From Thiohalophilus thiocyanatoxydans (lineage in GTDB: Bacteria > Pseudomonadota > Gammaproteobacteria > UBA6429 > Thiohalophilaceae): DNA of 64,000 nucleotides. A model generated the notes under the pieces. It saw only the letters and a list, made by a program, of their open reading frames with translations. It was not told where the DNA came from and ran no database searches. How positions within the stretch are numbered: position 1 is the first letter of the stretch; each line of letters opens with the position of its first letter. The translations under genes and the position numbers were made by a program. Of this stretch, positions 28,068-38,265 are shown piece after piece. The stretch covers positions 1 to 64,000 of the forward strand of contig NZ_SOQX01000003.1 in assembly GCF_004366735.1 (NCBI RefSeq), in the 5' to 3' direction.

Positions 28068-29177
28068 ATGAAGCGCCGTAATGGCATTGAAGTCGTTGTT
28101 TTGGCCCTCTCGGCCCTGACGCTGGGTGCCTGCTCAGGCAGCCCCGAGAAGGATTATCGGGCGCTCTATGCCGATCAGGTCGAAACAGAAAGCAAACAGC
28201 AATCGCTGGAGGTTCCGCCCAAGCTCAATCTCCCGCGTACGGGCCAGGAGATGCAGATCCCCGGTATCGGTCGTGAGCAGGCCAGCTATTCGGGTATGCA
28301 GGGTAACGCCGGCAAAGAAACCGACTCTGTCGTGGCGTCTGCCGAGGATGTACGTTTCGTGCGCCAGGGCAACATGCACTGGCTGGAAGTTAACCTGCCT
28401 CCGGAACAGGTCTGGGATGCTGCGGGCGAGTTTATGGAGAACCTCGGTTTCGAAATTACCGAACGCGACAGAAAACTCGGTCTCCTGGAGACCAACTGGC
28501 AGGAACGGCGCGAGCGGGTGCCGGGTAACTGGCTGGAACGCATGATTGATGCAATCGGTTCCAGTGGTTTTAAAGATCGCTACCGGCTGCGTCTGGAGCG
28601 TGGCGATAACGGAGGAACCCGGGTATTTATCACGCATCGCGGGATGAAAGAGATCGTTGTCGATGGCGGCGGTATCGAAGTGGTGGAAACCGCCTGGGTA
28701 CCGAATGACACGGATCACGACCTGGAAGTGGAATTGCTGCAGCGCTTTTTGATCTCGCTCGGCGGTGACGAGGAGCAAGCAAGCCGGATGGTCGCGACCG
28801 CCGAGCCGGAGGAGCGCACCGAGTTCAGGCAGGGGCAGGATACGTTGCTGCTGCAGGTCAACGAAACCTTCCCGCGTACCTGGCGGCGGGTTGGACTGGC
28901 GCTGGATCGTGTGGGACTGCTGGTGGAAGATCGCAACCGTTCTGAAGGTGCCTATTACATCAAGCTCACCGAAGAATTCATGAAACAAGAGAAGCAAGGT
29001 TTCTGGGCCAGCCTGATGGAGAGCGAGGATCAGAAAGCGGCGATCGAAGCGTTGCTGCTGCGGGTCAGGGAGCGGGGTGATTACACTGAGATCAGTTTGC
29101 GGGATCGTGACAATCAGAAAATCGATCCGGAGCTGAGCAAACGTCTGCTCGAGGAAATCGAAGTCCACTTGCGCTAA
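28068..29177 (+). CDS. bamC: BamC, outer-membrane assembly lipoprotein
   Basis: The 369-residue lipoprotein has a signal peptide ending in LTLGAC, with lipidated C22. An unstructured N-terminal stretch comes next, then two helix-grip domains (about 100-220 and 255-365). BamC (formerly NlpB or DapX) is an accessory of the BamABCDE beta-barrel insertion machine. The position right after dapA is the classic context and supports the call. Confidence 0.88.
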   Translation: MKRRNGIEVVVLALSALTLGACSGSPEKDYRALYADQVETESKQQSLEVPPKLNLPRTGQEMQIPGIGREQASYSGMQGNAGKETDSVVASAEDVRFVRQGNMHWLEVNLPPEQVWDAAGEFMENLGFEITERDRKLGLLETNWQERRERVPGNWLERMIDAIGSSGFKDRYRLRLERGDNGGTRVFITHRGMKEIVVDGGGIEVVETAWVPNDTDHDLEVELLQRFLISLGGDEEQASRMVATAEPEERTEFRQGQDTLLLQVNETFPRTWRRVGLALDRVGLLVEDRNRSEGAYYIKLTEEFMKQEKQGFWASLMESEDQKAAIEALLLRVRERGDYTEISLRDRDNQKIDPELSKRLLEEIEVHLR

Positions 29178-29212
29178 TCTGTCACCACGAACATTCAGGT
29201 TGGGGAGAAGAC

Positions 29213-29971
29213 GTGCGATTTGCACTGATCGGCAGTGGCAGTAAAGGCAACGGCACCTTAATCGAACATGGCCGGACCCGTATCCTGATCGACTGCGGGT
29301 TTTCCCTGCGTGACACCGAGGCCCGGCTGCAGCGTCTCGACTGCGATCCGCAAAGCCTGGATGCCGTGCTGGTGACCCATGAACACGGGGATCATATTCG
29401 CGGTGTGGGGCTGCTGGCGCGGCGTTACGGCGTACCGGTGTGGGCGACACGGGGCACCGTCAACGGTTCCCAACCCGGCAAGGTGCCGACACTGAATCTG
29501 TTTGACGTCCATCAGACCCTGGCGATCGGCGAGATCGAAATTCAACCGTTCCCCGTGCCGCACGATGCCCGCGAACCCTGTCAGTTTGTGTTCAGTGACG
29601 GCGATCGGCGTCTGGGCCTGTTAACGGATACCGGGAGCAGCACACCGCATATTCATGCCAGCCTGTCCGGTTGTGATGCCCTGATTCTTGAATGTAATCA
29701 CGATCCGCAGATGCTGGAAGAGGGTCCCTATCCCGTCAGTCTCAAGCAGCGGGTCGGCGGCAGTTACGGCCATTTGAGCAACGCGCAGGCGGCGCAAATA
29801 CTGGCCAGTCTCGATATCGATGATTTGCAGTATCTGGTGGCGGCGCATTTGAGCGACAAGAACAATACCCCCGCACTGGCCCGTCAGGCGCTGGCCGGGG
29901 CACTGGGCTGTCTGCCGCGGGAGGTCGAGGTGGCCTGTCAGGAGCAGGGCACTGACTGGCGTCAGGTCTGA
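29213..29971 (+). CDS. MBL-fold metallohydrolase (YycJ/WalJ-like)
   Basis: This 252-residue cytoplasmic protein has the metallo-beta-lactamase metal motif VTHEHGDH (about 58-65) and later LTDTG and LECNHD metal/loop residues. The N-terminus FALIGSGSKGNGTLIE is typical of the YycJ branch. It begins with GTG behind GGGGAG. Its exact substrate is unknown; relatives act as nucleases in cell-wall or DNA-related pathways. It is placed between bamC and purC as in Pseudomonas. Confidence 0.85.
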   Translation: MRFALIGSGSKGNGTLIEHGRTRILIDCGFSLRDTEARLQRLDCDPQSLDAVLVTHEHGDHIRGVGLLARRYGVPVWATRGTVNGSQPGKVPTLNLFDVHQTLAIGEIEIQPFPVPHDAREPCQFVFSDGDRRLGLLTDTGSSTPHIHASLSGCDALILECNHDPQMLEEGPYPVSLKQRVGGSYGHLSNAQAAQILASLDIDDLQYLVAAHLSDKNNTPALARQALAGALGCLPREVEVACQEQGTDWRQV

Positions 29972-30009
29972 CAGCGACAAAAGCATAACCGCTTGCGAGG
30001 ATAAGCATC

Positions 30010-30723
30010 ATGCAAAAACAACAGGAACTGTACTCGGGCAAGGCAAAAACGGTCTATACCACCGATGATCCCGACAAACTGATTCTGCAGTTTCGCAACG
30101 ACACCTCCGCCTTTGATGGCGAGAAACTGGCGCAACTGGATCGCAAGGGCATGGTCAACAACAAGTTCAATGCCTTTATTATGCAACAGTTGCAACAGGG
30201 CGGCGTGGCAACGCATTTCGAGCGTCTGTTGTCCGACGAGGAATCGGTGGTCAAAAAACTGGATATGTTGCCGATCGAATGTGTGGTGCGCAATCTCAGT
30301 GCCGGCAGCCTGTGTCGTCGACTTGGAGTCGAGGAAGGCCAGCCACTCAATCCGCCAATATTCGAGTTTTTCCTCAAAGACGATGCCCTGCATGATCCGA
30401 TGATCAATGATTATCATATTCTATCGTTCAACTGGGCGAGCGTGGACGAAGTCGAAACCATGAAGCGGCTGACCTTCCAGGTGAACGATATCCTCAAGCA
30501 ACTGTTTCTGGATGCCGATTTGCTGCTGGTCGATTACAAACTGGAGTTCGGGCGCTTTGACGGTGAGCTGTTGCTGGGTGATGAATTCACTCCCGACGGC
30601 TGTCGCCTGTGGGATGCCACTACCCGTGACAAGCTGGACAAGGATCGTTTCCGCCAGGGGCTGGGCGGTGTCGTGGAGGCTTACGAGGCGGTCGCGCGGC
30701 GCCTGGGCATTGAACTGGGCTGA
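30010..30723 (+). CDS. purC: SAICAR synthetase
   Basis: This 237-residue ATP-dependent enzyme of purine synthesis joins CAIR and aspartate. Typical features are the N-terminal [24 protein letters not shown] and VDYKLEFGR. The length matches the bacterial type. It ends the dapA run; the following 305 bases hold no gene. Confidence 0.97.
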   Translation: MQKQQELYSGKAKTVYTTDDPDKLILQFRNDTSAFDGEKLAQLDRKGMVNNKFNAFIMQQLQQGGVATHFERLLSDEESVVKKLDMLPIECVVRNLSAGSLCRRLGVEEGQPLNPPIFEFFLKDDALHDPMINDYHILSFNWASVDEVETMKRLTFQVNDILKQLFLDADLLLVDYKLEFGRFDGELLLGDEFTPDGCRLWDATTRDKLDKDRFRQGLGGVVEAYEAVARRLGIELG

Positions 30724-31028
30724 GCATGCCTGTTCTGGCCGATATCCGTGGGTATGATGCAAAACGGGAAAAGATTGTTGTAGCTGACGTCCGACAGGGC
30801 ACGGTGGATCTTGCATGAGGGGCCCTGTTCCTGTGCAGGGCAGGAAAATAACCGTCCCCGCGGTTAATAATAACTTTAATTCTGACCGGGTTCTCCAGCG
30901 CAGTGCAAAATCGTGCACATATCCGGCACGATTCATTTTGCCCGATGCCGCATTCGCCCGTAGAATCGACTCCTGACAATCGGCCGGGGATGACGCCGGC
31001 GAGTACCATTGTGATATAACGGTTAACT
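30724..31028. other. Intergenic region between purC and parE
   Basis: No gene is seen. A GC hairpin-like stretch lies around 30820-30845. An AT-rich segment at 30865-30885 could be promoter DNA for parE, but no clear -35/-10 pair was fixed. Confidence 0.35.
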
Positions 31029-32921
31029 ATGAATACGAAATATACCTCGGAGTCCATTGAAGTTCTGACCGGACTGGAACCGGTGCGTAAACGCCCCGGT
31101 ATGTACACCCAGACCGAACGTCCCAACCATCTTGCCCAGGAAGTTGTCGATAACAGTGTCGATGAGGCGATAGGCGGGCACGCCAAACGGATTGATGTGG
31201 TGCTGTTCAAGGACGGCTCTTTGCAGGTCAGTGATGATGGGCGCGGCATGCCGGTGGATATGCATCCGGAAGAAAAGGTGCCGGGCGTGGAAGTGATCCT
31301 GACCCGCCTGCATGCCGGCGGGAAGTTTTCCAACAAGGATTACCAGTTCTCCGGTGGCCTGCACGGAGTCGGTGTCTCGGTGGTGAATGCCCTGTCCAAA
31401 CATCTGGAAGTCTGGATTAAACGTGATGGCAAGGAGTACAACATCGCCTTTGCCAACGGGGACAAGAAATCCAGTCTTGAAGAGATTGGCACGGTTGGCA
31501 AGCGTAATTCCGGCACCACCCTGCGCTTCTGGCCTGATCCCCAGTTTTTCGATTCACCCAAATTCTCCGTGCCGCGACTCAAACATGTGTTGCGCGCCAA
31601 GGCGGTCCTGTGCCCGGGCTTGCACGTTACCTTCAAGGACGAGGCCGGCAAGGAGGAAGAGGAGTGGTATTACGAAGATGGCCTGCGCGATTATCTCAAG
31701 GGTGAACTGGGCGGCGTGGAGCTGTTGCCGCCGGATATTTTTATCGGCAGTTTCAGCGGTAACCTGGAAGCCGTCGACTGGGCCCTGGCCTGGGTGCCCG
31801 ACGGTTCGATCAACGTCAGCGAAAGTTACGTCAACCTGATCCCGACGGCCCAGGGCGGCACACATGTCAACGGCATGCGCACCGGCCTGACCGAAGCGGT
31901 CAGGGAGTTTTGTGAATTTCGCAATTTAATCCCGCGCGGGGTCAAACTGGCGCCGGAGGATATCTGGGAAAAACTCAGTTATATCCTCTCGGTCAAGCTG
32001 GAAGACCCCCAGTTCTCCGGCCAGACCAAGGAGCGACTTTCCTCGCGGGAGTCGGCGCCGTTTGTTTCCGGGGTGGTCAAGGACGCCTTTGGTTTATGGT
32101 TGAATCAGCACAGCGACATGGGCGAGCAGATCGCCGAGCTGGCGATTAACAATGCCCAGAGCCGGTTGCGCGCCGGACGCAAGGTGGTGCGCAAGAAGGT
32201 GACCCAGGGCCCGGCGTTACCGGGCAAACTCGCCGATTGCTCGGCCCAGGATTTGAGCCGCACCGAGTTGTTTCTGGTCGAAGGGGATTCGGCCGGCGGC
32301 TCCGCCAAGCAGGGGCGGGATCGTGAATTCCAGGCGATCATGCCGCTGCGCGGTAAAATTCTCAATACCTGGGAAGTGGAGCCGGCCGAGGTACTCGGCT
32401 CCCAGGAAGTGCACGATATCTCTGTTGCCCTGGGAGTGGATCCCGGCTCCGATGATCTTTCCAGCCTGCGTTACGGTAAGGTGATCGTGCTTGCCGATGC
32501 CGATTCGGACGGCGCGCATATCGCTACATTGCTGACAGCGCTGTTCCTGCGCCACTTCAAGCCGCTGGTGGACGCCGGGCACGTCTATATTGCCATGCCG
32601 CCGCTGTACCGGATTGATGTCGGCAAGGAAACCTACTATGCACTGGATGACGCCGAACGCCAGGGGACGCTGGACCGCATCGCGGCGGAAAAAATCAAGG
32701 GCAAGGTGCAGGTCACCCGCTTCAAGGGCCTGGGCGAGATGAATCCCCTGCAGTTACGTGAGACCACCATGGATCCCGACACCCGGCGCCTGGCGCGACT
32801 GGTAACCGAAAGCGGTGACGGCACCCAGCAGATGATGGATATGCTGCTGGCCAAAAAACGGGCGGGCGATCGCCGGGCCTGGCTGGAGAAAAAAGGCGAC
32901 CTGGCGGACATCGAGGTTTAA
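31029..32921 (+). CDS. parE: DNA topoisomerase IV subunit B
   Basis: The 630-residue ATPase subunit of topoisomerase IV, which decatenates daughter chromosomes. It has the GHKL ATPase (EVVDNSVDEA; DDGRGMPVD; GGLHGVGVSVVNALS), a transducer domain, and the TOPRIM domain with EGDSAGG and DADSDG. The length is that of ParE rather than of gram-negative GyrB (about 800). It is followed by parC after 167 bases that contain a repeat. Confidence 0.96.
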   Translation: MNTKYTSESIEVLTGLEPVRKRPGMYTQTERPNHLAQEVVDNSVDEAIGGHAKRIDVVLFKDGSLQVSDDGRGMPVDMHPEEKVPGVEVILTRLHAGGKFSNKDYQFSGGLHGVGVSVVNALSKHLEVWIKRDGKEYNIAFANGDKKSSLEEIGTVGKRNSGTTLRFWPDPQFFDSPKFSVPRLKHVLRAKAVLCPGLHVTFKDEAGKEEEEWYYEDGLRDYLKGELGGVELLPPDIFIGSFSGNLEAVDWALAWVPDGSINVSESYVNLIPTAQGGTHVNGMRTGLTEAVREFCEFRNLIPRGVKLAPEDIWEKLSYILSVKLEDPQFSGQTKERLSSRESAPFVSGVVKDAFGLWLNQHSDMGEQIAELAINNAQSRLRAGRKVVRKKVTQGPALPGKLADCSAQDLSRTELFLVEGDSAGGSAKQGRDREFQAIMPLRGKILNTWEVEPAEVLGSQEVHDISVALGVDPGSDDLSSLRYGKVIVLADADSDGAHIATLLTALFLRHFKPLVDAGHVYIAMPPLYRIDVGKETYYALDDAERQGTLDRIAAEKIKGKVQVTRFKGLGEMNPLQLRETTMDPDTRRLARLVTESGDGTQQMMDMLLAKKRAGDRRAWLEKKGDLADIEV

Positions 32922-32928
32922 GAAATCT

Positions 32929-33060
32929 ACCGCAGAGGCGCGGAGACGCAGAGAAAATAATGTTGAGTTTTCAATGTTGAATTTTTAATTAGAGTCAGCT
33001 TACCAATTCATAATTTAACATTAAAAATTTAAAATTATAATTCTGCGCCTCTGCGGTAAA
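32929..33060. repeat. Intergenic inverted repeat of the CGCAGAG class between parE and parC
   Basis: The left arm (32929-32957) reads ACCGCAGAGGCGCGGAGACG then CAGAGAAAA. The right arm (33041-33060) reads TTCTGCGCCTCTGCGGTAAA. The AT-rich core contains TTGAGTTTTCAATGTTGAAT and an inverse string, closely matching the core at 23211-23296. Confidence 0.72.
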
Positions 33061-33088
33061 AACGATCTTGAGGAAGTGAACGGACACC

Positions 33089-35335
33089 ATGAGCAATCAA
33101 TTCGAAGAAAATATTGAACTGCTACCGCTGAAGGATTTTACCGAGCGGGCGTATCTCGATTACTCGATGTACGTCATTATGGATCGGGCGTTACCGCATA
33201 TCGGTGACGGTCTCAAACCGGTGCAGCGGCGTATTGTGTATGCCATGTCCGATCTGGGCCTCAAGGCCGGCTCCAAGTTCAAGAAATCGGCCCGCACAGT
33301 GGGTGATGTACTGGGTAAGTTCCATCCCCATGGTGACAGCGCCTGTTATGAAGCGATGGTGCTCATGGCGCAGCCGTTCTCCTATCGTTATCCGCTGCTT
33401 GAAGGCCAGGGTAACTGGGGTTCGCCGGATGATCCCAAGTCGTTTGCCGCCATGCGCTATACCGAGGCCCGTCTGTCCCGCTACGCCGATCTGTTGTTGT
33501 CCGAGCTGGGGCAGGGGACGGCTGACTGGGTGCCCAATTTCGATGGGACGATGAGTGAGCCGGAAGTTCTGCCCTCCCGGGTCCCGCATGTCTTGATGAA
33601 CGGGACGACCGGCATTGCCGTGGGAATGAGTACCGATATTCCGCCGCATAATCTGACCGAGTTGCTTAACGCGTCGGTCCACCTGCTGGAAAACCCCAGG
33701 ACCACCATCAAGGAATTGTGCAAGCACCTGCCCGGACCGGACTATCCTACCGAGGCGGAGATTATTACCCCGAAAGCCGATCTGGTGAAAATGTATGAAA
33801 CCGGCCACGGTTCGATCCGGATGCGGGCCCGGTACGAGCGGGAAAAAGATGACATCATCATCACCGCCTTGCCCCATCAGACTTCGCCGGCCAAGATTCT
33901 GGAGCAGATTGCGGCCCAGATGCAGGCCAGAAAATTACCCATGGTGGTGGATCTTCGCGACGAGTCCGATCACGAGCATCCGACCCGTCTGGTCATCGTA
34001 CCGCGCTCTAACCGGATCGATGCTGACGAGCTGATGACTCATCTGTTCGCCACCACGGACCTGGAACGCACATACCGGGTCAATATGAACGTCATCGGCC
34101 TCAACGGCCGCCCCGGGGTCCGCCATCTGAAGGATTTACTGAATGACTGGCTGACCTTCCGCACCGCTACCGTGCGCCGCCGTCTGGAATATCGCCTGGA
34201 CAAGGTCAGCAAGCGGCTGCACATTCTCGACGGCCTGATGATCGCCTACCTCAATATCGATGAAGTGATCAAGATTATCCGCGAGAATGACAAGCCCAAG
34301 CCGGTGTTGATGAAGCGCTTCAAGCTTTCCGATGAGCAGGCCGAGGCGATTCTGGAACTCAAGCTGCGCCATCTGGCCAAGCTTGAAGAGATGAGTATTC
34401 GTACCGAGCAAAAAGAGCTGAAAGAGGAGCAGGCCGAGCTGGAGAAGATTCTCGGCTCCAAACAACGCCTCAAGACGCTGGTCAAAAAAGAACTCAAGGA
34501 AGTGGCCAAGGAATACGGGGACGAGCGTCGCTCGCCCATCGTCTCCCGTGAGGCTGCCCAGGCGCTGGATGTGACCGAACTGGTCAGCGCCGATCCGGTG
34601 ACGATTGTCTTGTCGGAAAAAGGCTGGATCCGCACCGCCAAGGGTCACGAAATGGATCCCATCGAATTGAATTACAAATCGGGCGATGCGTATCTCAACA
34701 GCGCGCGGGGCAAGTCCAACCAGCTGGCGGTGTTGATCGACTCGACCGGGCGCACTTACGCCCTGCCGGCCCACACATTGCCTTCCGCAAGGGGGCAGGG
34801 CGAGCCGCTCACCGGTCGTCTGAGTCCGCCGCCCGGCGCCACGTTCTGTGGTGTGGTGACGGGTAACCCGGATCAACTGGTCTTGCTCTCTACCAGCCAC
34901 GGATATGGCATGGTGAGCAGGCTGGAGGACATGATCACCCGCAATAAAAAGGGCAAGGCCATGCTCAAGGTTCCTGAAGGTGCCCGGGTATTACCGCCGG
35001 TTCCGGTCACCGATATGGAAACCTACTGGGTGGCGATGGTCTCCAACGAAGGCAAACTGCTGATTCACCATGTTGCCGAGCTGCCGGTATTACCCAAGGG
35101 CAAGGGGGTTAAAATTATGAACATTCCCCCGGCCAGGGCCAAAAGCGGGCAGGAGTACGCCACGGCTGTCACGGTGCTCGAAGAGCAGGACAGTCTCAAG
35201 GTCTATTCCGGCAAACGGCACAAGGTGCTCAAACCCGAGGAGATGGAGCCTTATGAGGGGGAGCGGGCCCAGCGTGGTATCAAACTGCCGCAGGGCTTTC
35301 GTAACGTAAATCGCATGGAGCCCGTGGAGGAGTAG
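33089..35335 (+). CDS. parC: DNA topoisomerase IV subunit A
   Basis: The 748-residue DNA cleavage/religation subunit partners ParE. The winged-helix region has the conserved [12 protein letters not shown], with Ser and Glu at the quinolone-contact positions unchanged. The catalytic tyrosine lies in [11 protein letters not shown]. Tower and coiled-coil regions follow, then a shortened beta-pinwheel C-terminal domain, as in ParC. GAGGAAG precedes the ATG. Confidence 0.96.
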   Translation: MSNQFEENIELLPLKDFTERAYLDYSMYVIMDRALPHIGDGLKPVQRRIVYAMSDLGLKAGSKFKKSARTVGDVLGKFHPHGDSACYEAMVLMAQPFSYRYPLLEGQGNWGSPDDPKSFAAMRYTEARLSRYADLLLSELGQGTADWVPNFDGTMSEPEVLPSRVPHVLMNGTTGIAVGMSTDIPPHNLTELLNASVHLLENPRTTIKELCKHLPGPDYPTEAEIITPKADLVKMYETGHGSIRMRARYEREKDDIIITALPHQTSPAKILEQIAAQMQARKLPMVVDLRDESDHEHPTRLVIVPRSNRIDADELMTHLFATTDLERTYRVNMNVIGLNGRPGVRHLKDLLNDWLTFRTATVRRRLEYRLDKVSKRLHILDGLMIAYLNIDEVIKIIRENDKPKPVLMKRFKLSDEQAEAILELKLRHLAKLEEMSIRTEQKELKEEQAELEKILGSKQRLKTLVKKELKEVAKEYGDERRSPIVSREAAQALDVTELVSADPVTIVLSEKGWIRTAKGHEMDPIELNYKSGDAYLNSARGKSNQLAVLIDSTGRTYALPAHTLPSARGQGEPLTGRLSPPPGATFCGVVTGNPDQLVLLSTSHGYGMVSRLEDMITRNKKGKAMLKVPEGARVLPPVPVTDMETYWVAMVSNEGKLLIHHVAELPVLPKGKGVKIMNIPPARAKSGQEYATAVTVLEEQDSLKVYSGKRHKVLKPEEMEPYEGERAQRGIKLPQGFRNVNRMEPVEE

Positions 35336-35368
35336 CAGGATCCGCTGATAAGGGGAAAGAGGCCGTGA

Positions 35369-36442
35369 TCAGTTCTGATTCTGCAAAGAGGGAATACCGG
35401 GTTCTTTCTCCTGCAGTTGCCGGAGCTTTTTCAAAACCCGGTGTGCCCGATCAATGTACCCATTGAGCTTCTGGTTATCCGGCGCGATGGTTTGCAGCGA
35501 TTCCCAGATTTGCAGGGCATGCTCGATTTTGCCGTTACTGTAGAGTCGACGCGCAGACTCCATACGCTGCTCTATACCTGCCTTCAAGTGTCTGTCGAGT
35601 TCATCCAGGAGTCCCATTGCCTCTTTGTCCAGAGACGGAAAGTCACTCGATGCTTTTAAATGATCGTGAGATCGTTGCAGGTTATCAAGACTGTAACCCT
35701 GCCTGAGATTGGAAAGTATATCGGTTGTTTTTTGTTTGTATTGTCGGAGACTGGCTGCTTTTTCCTGGTTTATTTTTTTACGTGCCGAAGCCACTCGCGG
35801 GTCGTACTGAATATCACGGTCTATTCTTTGTGCCAGTGACAGGCAGGTTTTGGCCAGATCGAGTCGATTTGCCGAACTTGAAGTGCGGATGCACTCGATC
35901 AGTGCCTGTAATGCCTGTTCCCGATCATGCTCGTAGTCGCGAACGCCGGAGACAGATTGATAATTACCCGGTATAGCTTTCTTTATTTTATCGTATAATA
36001 CGGTATTGTTGCCCAGCCAGGCGCTCTTTTTTATTAATAAGCGTAGTTCAAGATCCTTTAAATAGGCCTGCCTTTTTTCCAGAAAATCCGCGTACGATTG
36101 ACGCAGTTTCTCGTGTTCCGGAATTTTCTCCAGGTTTTTTTCATAGAGCTGTGCCGCCTTGTGCCACTCGTTGTTTCTGACAAGCTGGTTTGTTCGGGAG
36201 ATGGTTTTTTGTTCAAGTTTTTCAGCCAGTTTGATAATCTGCTCTCGTTTTTGCATTAATAGCGCATAATCCGCCTTGTTGTCCTTGACATGCTCAAGTG
36301 TTTTGAGTGCCTTGTGATATTTTTCTTCCTCGATCCACTGGTCAATTTTTTCCGCAAGATTGGCGTCGAAGGAATGAAGGTAAGCACAATTGCCAAGCGA
36401 AAGAGACAGGGCGACAATCAAGAAAAAACGATGAAGAGTCAT
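35369..36442 (-). CDS. TPR-like helical lipoprotein of unknown function
   Basis: This 357-residue lipoprotein has a signal peptide ending LSLGNC, lipidated at C19. The rest is almost wholly helical, with TPR-like pairs (for example HKALKTLEHVKD, HKAAQLYEKNLEKIPEHEKL, HALQIWESLQTIAPDNQKL). Its start overlaps the stop of the nucleotide cyclase by 4 bases, so the two are made together. It may transduce an envelope signal to, or act downstream of, the cyclase; this is inference. AT content is higher than in neighbouring genes. Confidence 0.72.
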   Translation of the reverse strand: MTLHRFFLIVALSLSLGNCAYLHSFDANLAEKIDQWIEEEKYHKALKTLEHVKDNKADYALLMQKREQIIKLAEKLEQKTISRTNQLVRNNEWHKAAQLYEKNLEKIPEHEKLRQSYADFLEKRQAYLKDLELRLLIKKSAWLGNNTVLYDKIKKAIPGNYQSVSGVRDYEHDREQALQALIECIRTSSSANRLDLAKTCLSLAQRIDRDIQYDPRVASARKKINQEKAASLRQYKQKTTDILSNLRQGYSLDNLQRSHDHLKASSDFPSLDKEAMGLLDELDRHLKAGIEQRMESARRLYSNGKIEHALQIWESLQTIAPDNQKLNGYIDRAHRVLKKLRQLQEKEPGIPSLQNQN

Positions 36443-37986
36443 GCGACAAACTTTCCTGAAGCTATTTCATCAAGCTGATAATCCATAGTGCTGCGGTAGC
36501 TTTCGGCAACATCGTTGACAATATAGGTTGAGACGGGCTCGGTAATACCGCGTAACTGTATCGATTTGTGTTTTCTTGCACTTACTCGCCAGTTTATATC
36601 CTCATCCTTGTAAAGAATCTCTGTGATGACGACCTGGCCTTTGTCGGCAACAGAATGAAGCCGGGAGGCAAGATTGACGGCTTCCCCGACGACGGTATAT
36701 TGCATGCGTTCCGGTGAGCCCATGTTTCCTGCAAGCATGACACCGGTGTTGACGCCGATCCGGAAATAGACCGGCTGTTTTCCCTCTCGTATGCGCCGGG
36801 CATTCAATCTGTCAACCAGGCGTTGAATCATAACCGCGCAGGCGATTGCATTGAATTTATGCTCCTCATCGTAATCCGGTATGCCAAAAACAATCATGGC
36901 ACAATCGCCCATATATTTATCGATTGTACCCTGGTAAAGCTCACTGACCATGGCTATATAGGAGAAGTATTCATTCAGCAAGCTGGCAACTTCGTCAGGC
37001 GGGAGTTTCTCTGACATGCTGGTGAAGCCGACAATATCGGCGAAAAGTACCGAGCCTTCAATATGTTTTCCGCCAAGCTGAACTTCATCCAGGTTGGAAA
37101 GAATCTGTCTGGCAACATTGGGGGAAACATAACGGGAAAAAGCATTTTCAACCTGGGATTTTTCCAGCAAGCCTTTTGCCATATCATTAAACGATGAAGT
37201 CAGATAGCCGATTTCATCGTTTCGGCGCTCGTCAATCCGGTAACCATAGTTGCCGCTGCCAATGGCCCTGCTTGCATCCATCAATCTGTGTATCGGCCGG
37301 GAGAGACGATCGCCCATGATGAAGGCTATGATGACTCCCATAATAATCATGAGTATCGTTGCGGCGGCGATAGCTTTGATTGTGTGTTGTATGGACTGGC
37401 CTAATGCTTCCTTGCTGAAACTGACCATGGCATGCCCGGCAATAACGCCCTGAAACCGGATTGGCGTAATAAATGAGACGGCATCAATTGTCTCGCCTTC
37501 CTCATTCGACGACTGCCAGGAAATACTGTAGCTGTTGTTGCCAACATCATTCGATTGGCCGTATAGATTGATAATATCCTTGACCGGTCCGGCCCCTGAG
37601 GAGGCCAGGGTCTTGCCATTATCGGAATAAATTGCGGCGCCGAGAATGCTTTCGTTGCTGCCAAGATTGCTGATAACCACCATCAGGCTCAGCGTATCAT
37701 CGGATAACACCAGTTCCTTGGATGACTCGGCCAGTTGGCTGACCATTGCCTGACCGTATTCATCCATTTGACCGCGTAACAGTTCGGTCTGATTCGTTAC
37801 AATGACCAGACCCAGTAGAATCATGCCGCCGCTGATCAGCAGGGTAATAATCAGCGATAATTTATAGGCGATGGGAAAATATTCCGGGACATGGTTTTTT
37901 ACAAAACGCCGCAGCCGGGAACGGGAGCGAACCCGCCAATGTTTCAACTGACGGATGAGCGCACGCTGTGTCGAGAGTATACCCAT
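36439..37986 (-). CDS. Membrane class III adenylate/guanylate cyclase with HAMP
   Basis: The protein has 515 residues. TM1 is at about 42-64, followed by a periplasmic sensor region (about 65-205) and TM2 at about 206-228. A HAMP linker has DRLSRPIHRLMDASRAIG (about 230-282). The C-terminal class III cyclase domain (about 310-480) has the metal-site VLFADIVGFTSMSE, DKYMGDCAMIVFG and GEAVNLASRL. It makes cAMP or, less likely, cGMP. It is followed, with overlap, by a TPR lipoprotein. The sensor domain ligand is unknown. Confidence 0.88.
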   Translation of the reverse strand: MGILSTQRALIRQLKHWRVRSRSRLRRFVKNHVPEYFPIAYKLSLIITLLISGGMILLGLVIVTNQTELLRGQMDEYGQAMVSQLAESSKELVLSDDTLSLMVVISNLGSNESILGAAIYSDNGKTLASSGAGPVKDIINLYGQSNDVGNNSYSISWQSSNEEGETIDAVSFITPIRFQGVIAGHAMVSFSKEALGQSIQHTIKAIAAATILMIIMGVIIAFIMGDRLSRPIHRLMDASRAIGSGNYGYRIDERRNDEIGYLTSSFNDMAKGLLEKSQVENAFSRYVSPNVARQILSNLDEVQLGGKHIEGSVLFADIVGFTSMSEKLPPDEVASLLNEYFSYIAMVSELYQGTIDKYMGDCAMIVFGIPDYDEEHKFNAIACAVMIQRLVDRLNARRIREGKQPVYFRIGVNTGVMLAGNMGSPERMQYTVVGEAVNLASRLHSVADKGQVVITEILYKDEDINWRVSARKHKSIQLRGITEPVSTYIVNDVAESYRSTMDYQLDEIASGKFVA

Positions 37987-38265
37987 ATTCTTTATATTAC
38001 CAAAGCAATGCGTCCGGAGGGGGCAGGGGGAGAGTGTTCGGGCCTCTGGTCCGCTGTCGGATAGTGCCTCTTTGAGAATCTCCTTTCCAGATGCCTATAA
38101 TTATCAGTATATTAAAGCATAATGTCACGCTTTGTCCCCAGGAAAAGGGGACCAGCTTCGAGCCGGCGATTTTGTGAACTGTGTCACAAGCAGGTGACGG
38201 GAGGAGAGCCATTTGAGACACGCTGTGACCCGCGCAGGTGACTGGCGGTTTGACCGGAGCCGGGG

